From: Bacteroidota bacterium
GTDB lineage: Bacteria; Bacteroidota; Bacteroidia; CAILMK01; JACPUW01
Assembly: GCA_016192035.1 (NCBI GenBank)
Contig: JACPUW010000001.1
Coordinates: 33,090 to 97,089, forward strand
Length of the DNA stretch: 64,000 nucleotides
Reading direction: 5' to 3'
In this document: piece by piece, positions 10,078-19,894 of the stretch
Layout: each line of letters opens with the position of its first letter
Position numbering within the stretch: the first letter of the stretch is position 1
Position numbers and translations under genes: made by a program
Notes under the pieces: model-generated
Told to the model about the DNA's origin: nothing
What the model saw: only the letters and a program-made list of their open reading frames with translations
Databases searched by the model: none

Positions 10078-10434
10078 TTAGAAGCGGTAGTACTTGGGTT
10101 TCTGTATAAACACATAGAGCAATCCGTACTCTACTACCAGTACCCCCGCTGCCAATAGGCCAAACCTAAAGTCCATGAGCCGGGTGGCCTCTTCAAGGCC
10201 CTGGTCTATAATACCCAGGGTTTGGTAGGTGGCATAAATCCCTTGTGGCACCAAAAAAAGCATGGGTACCAATGGCTTAGGCCATGGGTGTAAATCTCCC
10301 AACCGGTGCCACCAAAGCATGACCAGCAGCAAATGCCCCACCGTATAGGGAAACACGTAGAAAAAATGGTCCTGTGTGAACATATAGCCCCACACTCCCA
10401 GCAACATAACCACCAAGGTCCATATCCACTTCAT
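10078..10434 (-). CDS. Small multi-TM membrane protein
   Basis: 118 aa, several TM segments; tightly packed between neighbours. Confidence 0.55.
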   Translation of the reverse strand: MKWIWTLVVMLLGVWGYMFTQDHFFYVFPYTVGHLLLVMLWWHRLGDLHPWPKPLVPMLFLVPQGIYATYQTLGIIDQGLEEATRLMDFRFGLLAAGVLVVEYGLLYVFIQKPKYYRF

Positions 10435-10438
10435 GCGC

Positions 10439-11350
10439 TTATTGGGCTTCCATTAATTCTTTGTCAAGGGTGTCAAACACATCCTTCTTAAATGTCCACA
10501 CGCGCTTGTTCCAGTGTAGGTAGTTGTACCTACCTGAGGGGATGTAGGTAAAATAATCGCCTTCATTTTTTGGGTTGGGCGGCACCAGGTCATCAAACGA
10601 AATGGCCCCCTGGCCCTCATGCCATTTCAGGGTTACCACTGCCTGTGCGTTGTATTCCAGTATCATCCGGTTCACCACACTGCCATCTTCCAAGGCTATA
10701 ATGGGTGCGCCAAATACCGGAATTTCACCGTCAAAGTACAGCACATCCACTATCTTCTTGTGGCTTATGTTGTTGTTGCCATCCCACCCCAGCAGCATGT
10801 AGTACTTGCTTTTTTTCAAGCCTAAAAACCCGGATTTCTTGTGCACCCAACCCATTTTAAAGTACAGCATTCCTTGCCAGTTGTTGTTGTCATACACCAG
10901 GTTGGCCATTTGAGGGACGCTATCGGCAAGGCCATCTTTTGCCTGCGGCAATTCATCAACCGAGCGGTCAAACAGGGGGTGTATGATGTCGCCCGCCGGG
11001 GTGTTCAAGTGTATCACGCCGAAGTACCGAAACCGATTGCCGTCTAGGCGCAAGACCCAGGAAAAGAGCCTAAAGGCATTGTCGCTAGGCCGCAATTTGG
11101 ACATATAGGTAAGGGAATCAAATGGATAGCTGTAGCTTCCGGGCAATAAAAGGGCATGCCTGAACCACCTTATTAGTTGTTTGGCACTTTCTTGCCGGGT
11201 AAATTGGCTTTTGGAGTGCAAAAGGCTGTCGCCCACCACCACCAGTTTTCGCTCGTACACGTGCAGGCTGTCGTCCCATATCACGTCGGCAGACTGGGCA
11301 CCCAATTGCTGGGCTATGGCCAAGAGCATAACTAGAGTGATGAATTTCAT
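10439..11350 (-). CDS. Conserved hypothetical secreted protein
   Basis: Signal peptide (MKFITLVMLLAIAQQLGAQ); uninterrupted 303 aa. Confidence 0.6.
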   Translation of the reverse strand: MKFITLVMLLAIAQQLGAQSADVIWDDSLHVYERKLVVVGDSLLHSKSQFTRQESAKQLIRWFRHALLLPGSYSYPFDSLTYMSKLRPSDNAFRLFSWVLRLDGNRFRYFGVIHLNTPAGDIIHPLFDRSVDELPQAKDGLADSVPQMANLVYDNNNWQGMLYFKMGWVHKKSGFLGLKKSKYYMLLGWDGNNNISHKKIVDVLYFDGEIPVFGAPIIALEDGSVVNRMILEYNAQAVVTLKWHEGQGAISFDDLVPPNPKNEGDYFTYIPSGRYNYLHWNKRVWTFKKDVFDTLDKELMEAQ

Positions 11351-11393
11351 GGCATACTTAACTTTTCCGGGCTAGCCCGGGGTGTGTAATGTT

Positions 11394-12575
11394 TTAGCCC
11401 AGGTATTCCAGCACCATGGCCGATGCCCCTCCGCCGCCATTGCAAATGCCTACTGCACCGTACCTGCCTCCTTTGTGGCGCATTACGTTGAGTAGGGTTA
11501 CTATGATCCTGGCACCGCTGCAGCCAAGGGGATGCCCCAATGACACGGCTCCGCCGAATACATTGATCTTGTTGTCAGGTATTTGCAATAATCGCTGGTT
11601 GGCTATGGCCACTACAGAGAAAGCCTCATTGAGTTCAAAGAAATCAATCTTATCCAGGGTCAAGCCCGCTTTTTGTACTGCCCTTTGAACGGCTGGCGTG
11701 GGCGCTGTGGTAAAATTTTCAGGTTCTTGTGCCGCGTCGGCATAGGATGCTATCCTGGCCAAGGGTTTCAATCCAAGTTCTCGCATTTTATCCTTACCCA
11801 TAAGCACTAGGGCGGCAGCCCCATCATTTAGGGTTGAGGCATTGGCTGCCGTTACCGTGCCATCTTTTTGAAAAGCAGGCTTTAAGCCGGGTATTTTGTC
11901 AAAGTTTACCGATTTGAATTCTTCGTCTTCTGCTATGGTAACCTCTCCTTTTCGGGTGCCAAAGGTGACAGGAACGATTTCTTGGGCCAGGTAGCCCGCT
12001 TTGTGGGAGGCGGCAGTACGCTCATATGATCGTATGGCATAGGCATCTTGGTCTTGTCGGCTTATGGCGCATTCCAATGCGCATTTTTCGGCAGCATTGC
12101 CCATGTGGTAGTCGTTGTACACATCCCATAGGCCGTCCTTGATCATACCATCGGTGAGCTGTCCGTGTCCAAAACGGTAACCGGTTCGTGCCTTTTCTAC
12201 ATAGTAGGGCACATTGCTCATGCTTTCCATTCCGCCAGTTACCACTACTTCGTTGTCGCCCAGCATAATGCTCATGGCGCCCAGCATGGTGGCCTTGGTG
12301 CCCGATGCACATACTTTATTCACTGTGGTACAGGGGGTGGTGTTAGAAAGGCCTGCGCCCAGTGCGGCTTGGCGGGCCGGTGCCTGCCCCAAGCCTGCTT
12401 GCAGCACGTTGCCAAAAAATACTTCTTGTACGGTGCCAGGGCTTAATCCGGCTTTTTGCAAGGCTCCCGCTATAGCGGTTTTGCCCAAATGTGGCGCGCT
12501 TACTTCACTGAGCGAGGCCCCAAAGCTCCCTATGGGAGTGCGCACGGCGCTTACTATATATACTTCTTTTGCCAT
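11394..12575 (-). CDS. Acetyl-CoA C-acetyltransferase (thiolase)
   Basis: [37 protein letters not shown] motifs. Confidence 0.95.
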   Translation of the reverse strand: MAKEVYIVSAVRTPIGSFGASLSEVSAPHLGKTAIAGALQKAGLSPGTVQEVFFGNVLQAGLGQAPARQAALGAGLSNTTPCTTVNKVCASGTKATMLGAMSIMLGDNEVVVTGGMESMSNVPYYVEKARTGYRFGHGQLTDGMIKDGLWDVYNDYHMGNAAEKCALECAISRQDQDAYAIRSYERTAASHKAGYLAQEIVPVTFGTRKGEVTIAEDEEFKSVNFDKIPGLKPAFQKDGTVTAANASTLNDGAAALVLMGKDKMRELGLKPLARIASYADAAQEPENFTTAPTPAVQRAVQKAGLTLDKIDFFELNEAFSVVAIANQRLLQIPDNKINVFGGAVSLGHPLGCSGARIIVTLLNVMRHKGGRYGAVGICNGGGGASAMVLEYLG

Positions 12576-12658
12576 GTGGTATATAAAATGTTGGATTTGC
12601 GGTTGCTGGGGGCAAAGGTATCCCAGCCCTGGGTATCAGGCCCCGTTTTCAACTGTGT

Positions 12659-12666
12659 TACTTTTG
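12659..12666 (+). promoter_or_regulatory. Candidate Bacteroidota -7 box TACTTTTG (TAnnTTTG)
   Basis: Exact match to TAnnTTTG 23 nt upstream of the 12689 ATG; no clear -33 TTG. Confidence 0.4.
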
Positions 12667-12688
12667 TCCGTGTACTCCACGCCAATAC

Positions 12689-14755
12689 ATGAGTCTGTCC
12701 ATACCCAAAGGAAAACAGTCCAATACCTTGATCAGGTACGCTTACTTGCTGTTGGCGCTGGTTATGATCATTGCTTTGGTGCCTGCCAATCAAAAGTTTA
12801 AGTATGAATTTGAGTTGGGTAAACCCTGGCAGTATGATGACCTATTGGCACCTTTTAGCTACCCCATACTCAAGCCTGATGACAAGCTGAAGGAGGAGCG
12901 AGATGCGGTGAACGGCGCATTTGAACCCTACTACGAGGAGTTGGCCGACATAATGGACAGGGCAATCACCGAGGGGGAAGCGTTTATAGACAACAATGAG
13001 GGGCAAATGGGGGCTACGGGCAAGACGGAGGAGTATAAAAGGGCACTGAGAGCCATACTGGGCAGCATTTACCGCACTGGGCTTCTGCAGCTAGAGCCCC
13101 AGCACCGCGACCTCCCTCCTAAAAGCCGGATCAGGGTTATCCGCGACAAATTGTCCAAATCAGGGCCCATCTCATCATTTCATACCCAGCAAACCGTGCG
13201 GGAAGCCATAGAAAAAAAGGCCGCCGAGTACACAAGCTTAACGCAAGACCTGCTGGTAAGCGCCATAAGGATGGTATTGCAGCCCAATTTGGTGTATGCC
13301 CATTCGCTAAGCGAACAGAAGCTACAAGAGGAGCTGCAACAAATAACCACTACCGAAGGCATGGTAGAGGCCGGTGAATTGATCATACAGAAGGGGATAA
13401 CCGTGACGGAGCTTGAGTATAAAAAGTTGAGTTCGCTCAAAACACAGTTTGCCGAGCTCATAAGAAGCGAAGGTCAAGGCTGGCATGTGGCGGGATATAT
13501 AGCGCTCATTGTCATTATATTCCTTATTTACATAGGCTATCTTCAGTTGTTTCAAATAGAATTGGCCCGCCGAAACAGGCACCTACTGCTCATACTTATT
13601 AATATCGTGTTTTTTGTGGTGCTCACCCGTTTGGTGGTGCTCCATAGTGGACTTAGCGTATATGTGGTGCCCTATTGTATTGTGCCGGTGGTGATTATAG
13701 CCTTTTTTGAATATAAGCTTGCCCTTATCACGCATATTGTTGTGGTACTTATAGTGGGCAGTTTTGTGCCCAGCAATGCCGGCGAATTCATGGCCATTCA
13801 ACTTATTGCGGGGTTTGCCGCCATTATCCGCATGACCAAGGTGCAGTACCTGTCGCAGTTTTTTGTAAGTACGCTTTTTGTGTTTTTGGCCTACCTGCTC
13901 ACCGCCACCGCTTTTCAGTTTATTAAGATTGGTACTTTCTCAGAATTTGAGTACCAACGCTTGCTTTGGCTAACCGGCAATTTTGTGCTTACCCTGCTGG
14001 CCTACCCCATTATATATGCCTATGAAAGACTGTTTGGGTTTGTGAGCGATATTACCCTGGTAGAGTTGTCTGATGTGAACAAGGAAGTGCTGCGCAAACT
14101 GTCGGTACAGGCACCGGGCACTTTTCAGCATTCCCTACAGGTAGCCAACCTTTCAGAAACCGTGATTCAACGCATAGGCGGCAATCCGCTGCTCACTAGG
14201 GTGGGGGCCCTTTATCATGACCTGGGAAAGATGGAAAACCCGGAATATTTTATTGAAAATCAAAAATATATAACCAATCCCCACGATGCGCTGAGCGATG
14301 AGGAAAGTGCGCGGGTCATTATAGGACATGTAACCAATGGCCTTAAGTTGGCCAGGCAGTATAACCTGCCCAAGGTGGTGGTGGAATTTATAGCCACCCA
14401 CCACGGCACATCAAGGGTGGAGTATTTCTATAGGAACTACCTCAAGAAAGTGCCAGCCGATCAAGTAGATGAGACAAAGTTTAGATACCCTGGCCCTAAA
14501 CCAACCACCCGCGAAATGGCAGTGGTAATGATTTGTGATGGGGTAGAGGCCGCCACCCGCAGCATACAACTGAAAACCCCCGATTCACTGGCTTCCATAG
14601 TGGACCAAATAGTGGATGGAAGGGTGATGGATGGCCAGTTGATAGAAGCTCCCCTTACGCTCAAGGAACTCCAAATTACCAAGGAGGTGGTGAAGGAACT
14701 GGTGAACAGCATGTACCATGTGAGGATAGCATATCCAGTGGAGGAAAAGGCCTAG
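12689..14755 (+). CDS. 7TM-7TMR HD-domain phosphohydrolase (PgpH-like, HDIG)
   Basis: N-terminal extracytoplasmic region, 7 TM segments, HD domain (LYHDLGKMENPEYF ... ATHHGTSRVEYFYRNYLK). Confidence 0.9.
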   Translation: MSLSIPKGKQSNTLIRYAYLLLALVMIIALVPANQKFKYEFELGKPWQYDDLLAPFSYPILKPDDKLKEERDAVNGAFEPYYEELADIMDRAITEGEAFIDNNEGQMGATGKTEEYKRALRAILGSIYRTGLLQLEPQHRDLPPKSRIRVIRDKLSKSGPISSFHTQQTVREAIEKKAAEYTSLTQDLLVSAIRMVLQPNLVYAHSLSEQKLQEELQQITTTEGMVEAGELIIQKGITVTELEYKKLSSLKTQFAELIRSEGQGWHVAGYIALIVIIFLIYIGYLQLFQIELARRNRHLLLILINIVFFVVLTRLVVLHSGLSVYVVPYCIVPVVIIAFFEYKLALITHIVVVLIVGSFVPSNAGEFMAIQLIAGFAAIIRMTKVQYLSQFFVSTLFVFLAYLLTATAFQFIKIGTFSEFEYQRLLWLTGNFVLTLLAYPIIYAYERLFGFVSDITLVELSDVNKEVLRKLSVQAPGTFQHSLQVANLSETVIQRIGGNPLLTRVGALYHDLGKMENPEYFIENQKYITNPHDALSDEESARVIIGHVTNGLKLARQYNLPKVVVEFIATHHGTSRVEYFYRNYLKKVPADQVDETKFRYPGPKPTTREMAVVMICDGVEAATRSIQLKTPDSLASIVDQIVDGRVMDGQLIEAPLTLKELQITKEVVKELVNSMYHVRIAYPVEEKA

Positions 14756-14988
14756 AATGTGGTTTTTCTATGCGTGAAGCCCGATTTGTTCTTATTTCCT
14801 TTATTAAAGATAAAAATATCCGAATATCCCAATATTGTGTATTTTCGCACTGCACACATGCCAAAACGGTCATACATGAACCCTTTTCAGTTGCTTGGCA
14901 ACCTGTTATTTATGGGGATTAATTGGCTTGTGGGCCGGTATTCCTAACCTGAAATTTTTCAATAGAGCAAAAGCCAAATCCGTTTTTT

Positions 14989-16176
14989 ATGAACTCACTG
15001 CCCAAACTCATACAACAGTGCAAAGACCTGGCATTCGACCTTCAGTTTACCCGGAGCAGGGAATGGAAAGCCCAAGAAGAAGGCCGTGTGGTGGTGGGCT
15101 ATATGCCTGTCTATTTTCCACGTGAAATCATACACGCTGCCGGGGGCCTGCCCGTGGCCATTTTTGGCGGGGGCGACCGCAAACAAATCATCAAGGGTGA
15201 TGCCTACTACCAGTCGTACATCTGCCACATTCCCAGGAGCATTATTGACCTGGCCCTCGACGGGCATACCAATCATTTTGACGGATACCTTTTCCCGTCC
15301 ATCTGCGACGTAATTCGAAACCTTTCTGGGTTGTTTAAGCTCAATAAACTGGGTAAGTTTGTGAAATACATGGATTTCCCCCAAAACTTTCTGCCCGAAA
15401 TCGGTGGGGTTTTCTATCAGCAGGAAATGCAACATGTGCTCCACTATATAAAAGAGATCAACGGCAAGGAAGTGACCGCACATGACCTAAACCACTCTAT
15501 TGCCCTGTACAACACCAACCGGAGGCTTATAGCCCGTATGTATGACATACGGCAAGAGTTTCCCTGGCGCATGACCATAGAAGAGCTGTACTATGTGTTG
15601 CGGGCAGGTACGGTTATTCCCGTGGAGGAGCACAATGACATATTGGAACAGGTAGTGGCCCATATGGAAAAGGAAATTGGAGAACCACAAGACAAGATCA
15701 AGGTGGTGGTTTCAGGTGCCTTCTGCGAGCAACCCGCTGTGGGACTTATCAAGGCCATAGAAGAAGCCGGGTGCTACGTGGTGGACGACGACTATATGCT
15801 CGGTTCGCGCATGATCCTGGGCGATATAGACCCAAGTACCGATAAGCCGCTCGAAGCCATTGCAAACGCCTACATTCACCAAAGCCAGTATTCCTCTTCC
15901 ATTTATGATGTGCACAATCCCAAAGAATACCGCCTGGCCAAAATAGTACAGGACAGGGGCGCCGACGGGGTCATTTTTGCCTCCGCCAGTTTCTGCGATC
16001 CAAGCCTCCTCGATGCACCTATTTTCCAAAAGGCATTTGACGAAATGGGAATCAGGTACATATCATTCCAGTATTCTGAAAACATCAACCAATTTAAGGT
16101 AATCAAAGAACAAGTTGGTGCCTTCTCTGACAGCATCAAGCTATGGGAAGACGACAAAGCCCTGGTAATCGCCTAA
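14989..16176 (+). CDS. bcrC: Class I benzoyl-CoA reductase subunit, BcrC/BzdN-like
   Basis: 2-hydroxyacyl-CoA dehydratase D-component family (GYMPVYFPREIIHAAGGLPVAIFGGGDRKQIIKGDAYYQSYICHIPRS; SASFCDPSLLDAP); first of four contiguous reductase genes. Confidence 0.85.
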   Translation: MNSLPKLIQQCKDLAFDLQFTRSREWKAQEEGRVVVGYMPVYFPREIIHAAGGLPVAIFGGGDRKQIIKGDAYYQSYICHIPRSIIDLALDGHTNHFDGYLFPSICDVIRNLSGLFKLNKLGKFVKYMDFPQNFLPEIGGVFYQQEMQHVLHYIKEINGKEVTAHDLNHSIALYNTNRRLIARMYDIRQEFPWRMTIEELYYVLRAGTVIPVEEHNDILEQVVAHMEKEIGEPQDKIKVVVSGAFCEQPAVGLIKAIEEAGCYVVDDDYMLGSRMILGDIDPSTDKPLEAIANAYIHQSQYSSSIYDVHNPKEYRLAKIVQDRGADGVIFASASFCDPSLLDAPIFQKAFDEMGIRYISFQYSENINQFKVIKEQVGAFSDSIKLWEDDKALVIA

Positions 16177-16221
16177 TTTTAACATAGACAATCATATATC
16201 TAATACCATAAATCCAATTCT

Positions 16222-17517
16222 ATGGCACAAGAAGCACAAAAGGAAAAAAGCATGGTCCTGCAAAAGGAAATGGTGGAGGGACTCTTTAACGACCTGGACT
16301 CGGCCAAGGAAAAAGGCCGTAAGGTGTGCTACACCTTTATCCCGGGCAACCTCTCTGAACTCATCCGCACCTTTGACATGCTGCCCGTGTATCCCGAAAT
16401 CAATGCGCTGCAAAATGCCATGCGCAAGAAATCGGCAGCCTATATCCGCGAAGCCGAAAAGCACGCGCACTCCGAAGACGTATGTACCTATGTGAAGTGC
16501 GATGTGGGTATGATGCTCAAGGGAAACATAGGCCCCACCGGCCAGAAAATACCAGAACCCGACATACTGCTGCTCAGCTATACAGGGTGTTTCACCTTTA
16601 TGAAGTGGTTTGAAACCCTAAAAAGGGAGTACCCCAACGCCACCGTGGTGATGATACATACCCCCTACCAGGAGAATGGGGTAATGACCCCTGAAATGAC
16701 CCAATACATGGTCAAACAACTCAAGGAAGAGGTCATACCCAAAATGGAAGAGGTTACCGGTATCAAGTTCGATGAAGAAAAACTGCGCCGCCACCTGGAG
16801 CTCTCCCGCGAAGCCGAAGACTGGATTACCAAAATCTTTGATACCACCAAACACAAACCATCCCCCATTGACGCCTATTTCGCAGGGGTTTACTACATAG
16901 GCCCTATCAACATAGGCTTTAGGGGAACCCAGCAAGCGGTGGACTACTATAAGGAACTCTATGGCGAAATACAGGAGCGCATTAGGCTGGGACTGGGGCC
17001 CATAACCCCCGAAGGCGAAATGAAAGAAGAGAAATACCGATTGGTGGTAGAAGGCCCTCCCAACTGGACCAATTTTAGGGAGTTCTGGAAAATTTTCTAC
17101 GACATGGGCGCCGTAATCGTGGCATCATCCTACACCAAGGTGGGAGGGGTGTATGACCTGGGCTGGCGGCACGACCCTTCCAGGCCACTGGAAGCCCTGG
17201 CTGAGTACTGCATGAACTGCTACACCAACCTAAACATACCGCAGCGCATTGACCTGCTTTCCAAGTGTATAGAAGAATACCAGGCCGACGGTTATATCAC
17301 CAATTCCATCAAGAGCTGCAACTCATTCTCTGCCGGCCAACTCGGTATGATGCGCGAAATTGAAGACCGGCTCGACATACCCGTTGGGTTTATTGAATCT
17401 GACCTGGTGGACCCAAGATACTTTTCCTATTCCAACATAAAAAACCGCTTGGAGTCTTATTTCCAAATGCTTGCACAACGCAAGATGATGGAAGCCCATG
17501 AGGCCATACACGCGTAA
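16222..17517 (+). CDS. bcrB: Class I benzoyl-CoA reductase subunit, BcrB/BzdO-like
   Basis: Same family, 431 aa (CYTFIPGNLSELIRTFDMLPVYPEINALQNAMRKKSAAYIREAEKHAHSEDVCTYVKCDVG); partner position. Confidence 0.85.
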   Translation: MAQEAQKEKSMVLQKEMVEGLFNDLDSAKEKGRKVCYTFIPGNLSELIRTFDMLPVYPEINALQNAMRKKSAAYIREAEKHAHSEDVCTYVKCDVGMMLKGNIGPTGQKIPEPDILLLSYTGCFTFMKWFETLKREYPNATVVMIHTPYQENGVMTPEMTQYMVKQLKEEVIPKMEEVTGIKFDEEKLRRHLELSREAEDWITKIFDTTKHKPSPIDAYFAGVYYIGPINIGFRGTQQAVDYYKELYGEIQERIRLGLGPITPEGEMKEEKYRLVVEGPPNWTNFREFWKIFYDMGAVIVASSYTKVGGVYDLGWRHDPSRPLEALAEYCMNCYTNLNIPQRIDLLSKCIEEYQADGYITNSIKSCNSFSAGQLGMMREIEDRLDIPVGFIESDLVDPRYFSYSNIKNRLESYFQMLAQRKMMEAHEAIHA

Positions 17518-17539
17518 CTATCATCTAAATCACCCAGCC

Positions 17540-18970
17540 ATGAACAAGTATTATTTAGGCATTGACCTTGGATCTACCACTTCTAAGGCCGTCATAGTGA
17601 ACGAAAGCGATGAGATTGTGGGCCGAGGCATCACCAATACCAGGGCCAACTACAAGGTGGCCGCCGACATAGCCCGCGACGAAGCCATATACGATGCCCG
17701 GTTTACACTCCTGCAGCGAAAAATCAGCGAAGGACAGGGCGAAAACCCAGTGGTGGCACAGTACCTCCAAGACCTGAAGGGCGTATTTAAATACGGCCAG
17801 TTCAAACGCAGGATGGACAGCCTAGAGCTTATGCTAGTAAAAACCGTAGAAGAGTTTTCGTTTGACAATAAGGCCGATGTACTGGTAAAGATCAAGGAAA
17901 TCATTGAAGACATACGGCCACTGCTGCACCACGGCTTTATCCACGAAGACTTGGGAAGTAAAAACCAGTTTTTCAGGGATATAGTAAGTGAAAAATACAA
18001 TGCCGAAGTGGAGAAAAAGGGGCCTGAGTTTTACGAAAAACTCATGCTGGCCTTTGACAAAAGCATCAACCCCATAGAAAATGAAATGGTCGTTTTCGAT
18101 TTCAAGGAATTGGTGGAAGAATCCATGCATTACCTCGACGAAAAGTACCAGGGCATGGCAACCGAGCTAGCCGCAAACCCTACCGTTCCTTGGGCAAACG
18201 AGGACAACAAAGCCTTGGTTTCCAGCTATAAAGAGGTGGAAGCCGAAATAACAAAATACCTAGACATGGTGGCCAACGAAGAGATTTACGTGGCCAAGAT
18301 GGTGGGTACCGGGTATGGCCGCGCACTGCTGCCTTTTCCCGATGACTGCATCAAGTCTGAAATCCTTTGCCATGCCTTTGGCGCCCACGCCATTTTCCCC
18401 AATACACGTACCGTACTTGATATAGGCGGACAAGACACCAAGGCCATACAGGTGGACCGACATGGATTGGTAACCAGCTTTCACATGAACGACCGGTGCG
18501 CGGCGGGATGCGGGCGGTACCTGGGTTATATTGCCGATGAGTTTGGCTTGTCGCTCAATGAATTGGGACCTGAAGCCAACAAGGCTACCAAAGAAACCAC
18601 CATCTGTTCTACTTGTACCGTGTTTGCGGGTGCTGAGGTAAAAGAACTGCTCCACAACGGCGAAGAACGGCCCAACATCCTGGCTGGCCTGCACAAGGCC
18701 ATTGTCCAGAGGGCCATGTCACTCATAGCGCGTTCGGGCGGTGTGAGAAACGAATTCACTTTTACCGGTGGGGTAGCCAGAAACCAGGCCGTGCTCAAGT
18801 ACGTGAAACAAATGGTGCGCGATGCGTACGGCGATGTGACCATGAACATACACACCGACTCCATTTTTATGGGGGCATTGGGCGGGGCCATGTTTGCCCG
18901 ACGAAACATTAGCGCCGACCTGCCTCAGGTAGCCAAGTCGAATGCACATGCCGAAGAAGTTGAAGGATAA
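17540..18970 (+). CDS. bcrA: Benzoyl-CoA reductase ATPase/activator subunit (BcrA-like, large)
   Basis: BadF/BcrA ATPase motifs YYLGIDLGSTTSKAV, GTGYGRALLPF, DIGGQDTKAI and cluster cysteines NDRCAAGCGRYL / STCTVFAGAEV; start moved to internal ATG 17540. Confidence 0.88.
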   Translation: MNKYYLGIDLGSTTSKAVIVNESDEIVGRGITNTRANYKVAADIARDEAIYDARFTLLQRKISEGQGENPVVAQYLQDLKGVFKYGQFKRRMDSLELMLVKTVEEFSFDNKADVLVKIKEIIEDIRPLLHHGFIHEDLGSKNQFFRDIVSEKYNAEVEKKGPEFYEKLMLAFDKSINPIENEMVVFDFKELVEESMHYLDEKYQGMATELAANPTVPWANEDNKALVSSYKEVEAEITKYLDMVANEEIYVAKMVGTGYGRALLPFPDDCIKSEILCHAFGAHAIFPNTRTVLDIGGQDTKAIQVDRHGLVTSFHMNDRCAAGCGRYLGYIADEFGLSLNELGPEANKATKETTICSTCTVFAGAEVKELLHNGEERPNILAGLHKAIVQRAMSLIARSGGVRNEFTFTGGVARNQAVLKYVKQMVRDAYGDVTMNIHTDSIFMGALGGAMFARRNISADLPQVAKSNAHAEEVEG

Positions 18971-19004
18971 TTGTATAGAATTGTTAAACAAGTAATTGAC
19001 TATC

Positions 19005-19862
19005 ATGGAAAATCCAATCTACACCCTGGGGGTTGACGTAGGTGGCAGCTATGTTAAAGTGGCACTGATGCGGTATTTTCACCAATCAGGCAACCATGAA
19101 CTGGTGGACAAACAAACCGAAAAGATCCGCAAGCGAAACCCAAAAGACGTGGTGGTGGACGCGGTCAATATGGTGCTCATGCGCAATGGGTTGAACCAAG
19201 AGCGTGACATTGCCTACCTGGCTTCCACCGGCGAGGGCGAAATGGTGGAGCGCAAAACCGGCCACTTCTATTCCATGACTTCACATGCACGGGGGGGGAT
19301 TTTTTTCAATCCCGAGGCCAAGACCGTGGTGGATATGGGGGGACTATATGTGCGCGCCATCAAGGTGGACAGCAGGGGCAAGGTCATAGACTATAAAATG
19401 ACCGGCCAGTGCGCCTCCGGTTCCGGACAGTTCATAGAAAACATTTCCCGGTACCTGGGATTGGCCATAGAAGAAGTAGGCCCCATTTCCCTACAAGCCG
19501 ACAACCCAGAAGTGCCATCGGGCATTTGTGCCGTGCTGGCCGAAACCGATGTGATTAACTTGGTTTCCAAAGGATTGTCCACACCCAATATTGTCAAGGG
19601 CATAAACCTGTCCATAGCCAACCGGGTGGTAAAACTGCTTGGATCGCTACGGGCTGAATCGCCCATAGCACTGGTAGGCGGCATGGGCATGAATGAAGGT
19701 ATGATACAAGCCATTGAGGAAATATCCGCCGAAAACAAGCGCAATACCTTCAAATTCACATCGCACCCCAATTCCATATACTCCGGTGCCATTGGCGCCG
19801 CCATATGGGGCGGATACCGGTACCACAAGCTCAAAGAAAAGCAAGCCGTACTTGCCGTGTAG
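19005..19862 (+). CDS. bcrD: Benzoyl-CoA reductase ATPase/activator subunit (BcrD-like, small)
   Basis: TLGVDVGGSYVKVALM, VDMGGLYVRAI, MTGQCASGSGQFIENISRYLG, SGICAVLAETDVINL; start moved to internal ATG 19005. Confidence 0.88.
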   Translation: MENPIYTLGVDVGGSYVKVALMRYFHQSGNHELVDKQTEKIRKRNPKDVVVDAVNMVLMRNGLNQERDIAYLASTGEGEMVERKTGHFYSMTSHARGGIFFNPEAKTVVDMGGLYVRAIKVDSRGKVIDYKMTGQCASGSGQFIENISRYLGLAIEEVGPISLQADNPEVPSGICAVLAETDVINLVSKGLSTPNIVKGINLSIANRVVKLLGSLRAESPIALVGGMGMNEGMIQAIEEISAENKRNTFKFTSHPNSIYSGAIGAAIWGGYRYHKLKEKQAVLAV

Positions 19863-19894
19863 CCTTTCCCTACTAAACCCTCATCCATTGCCAC

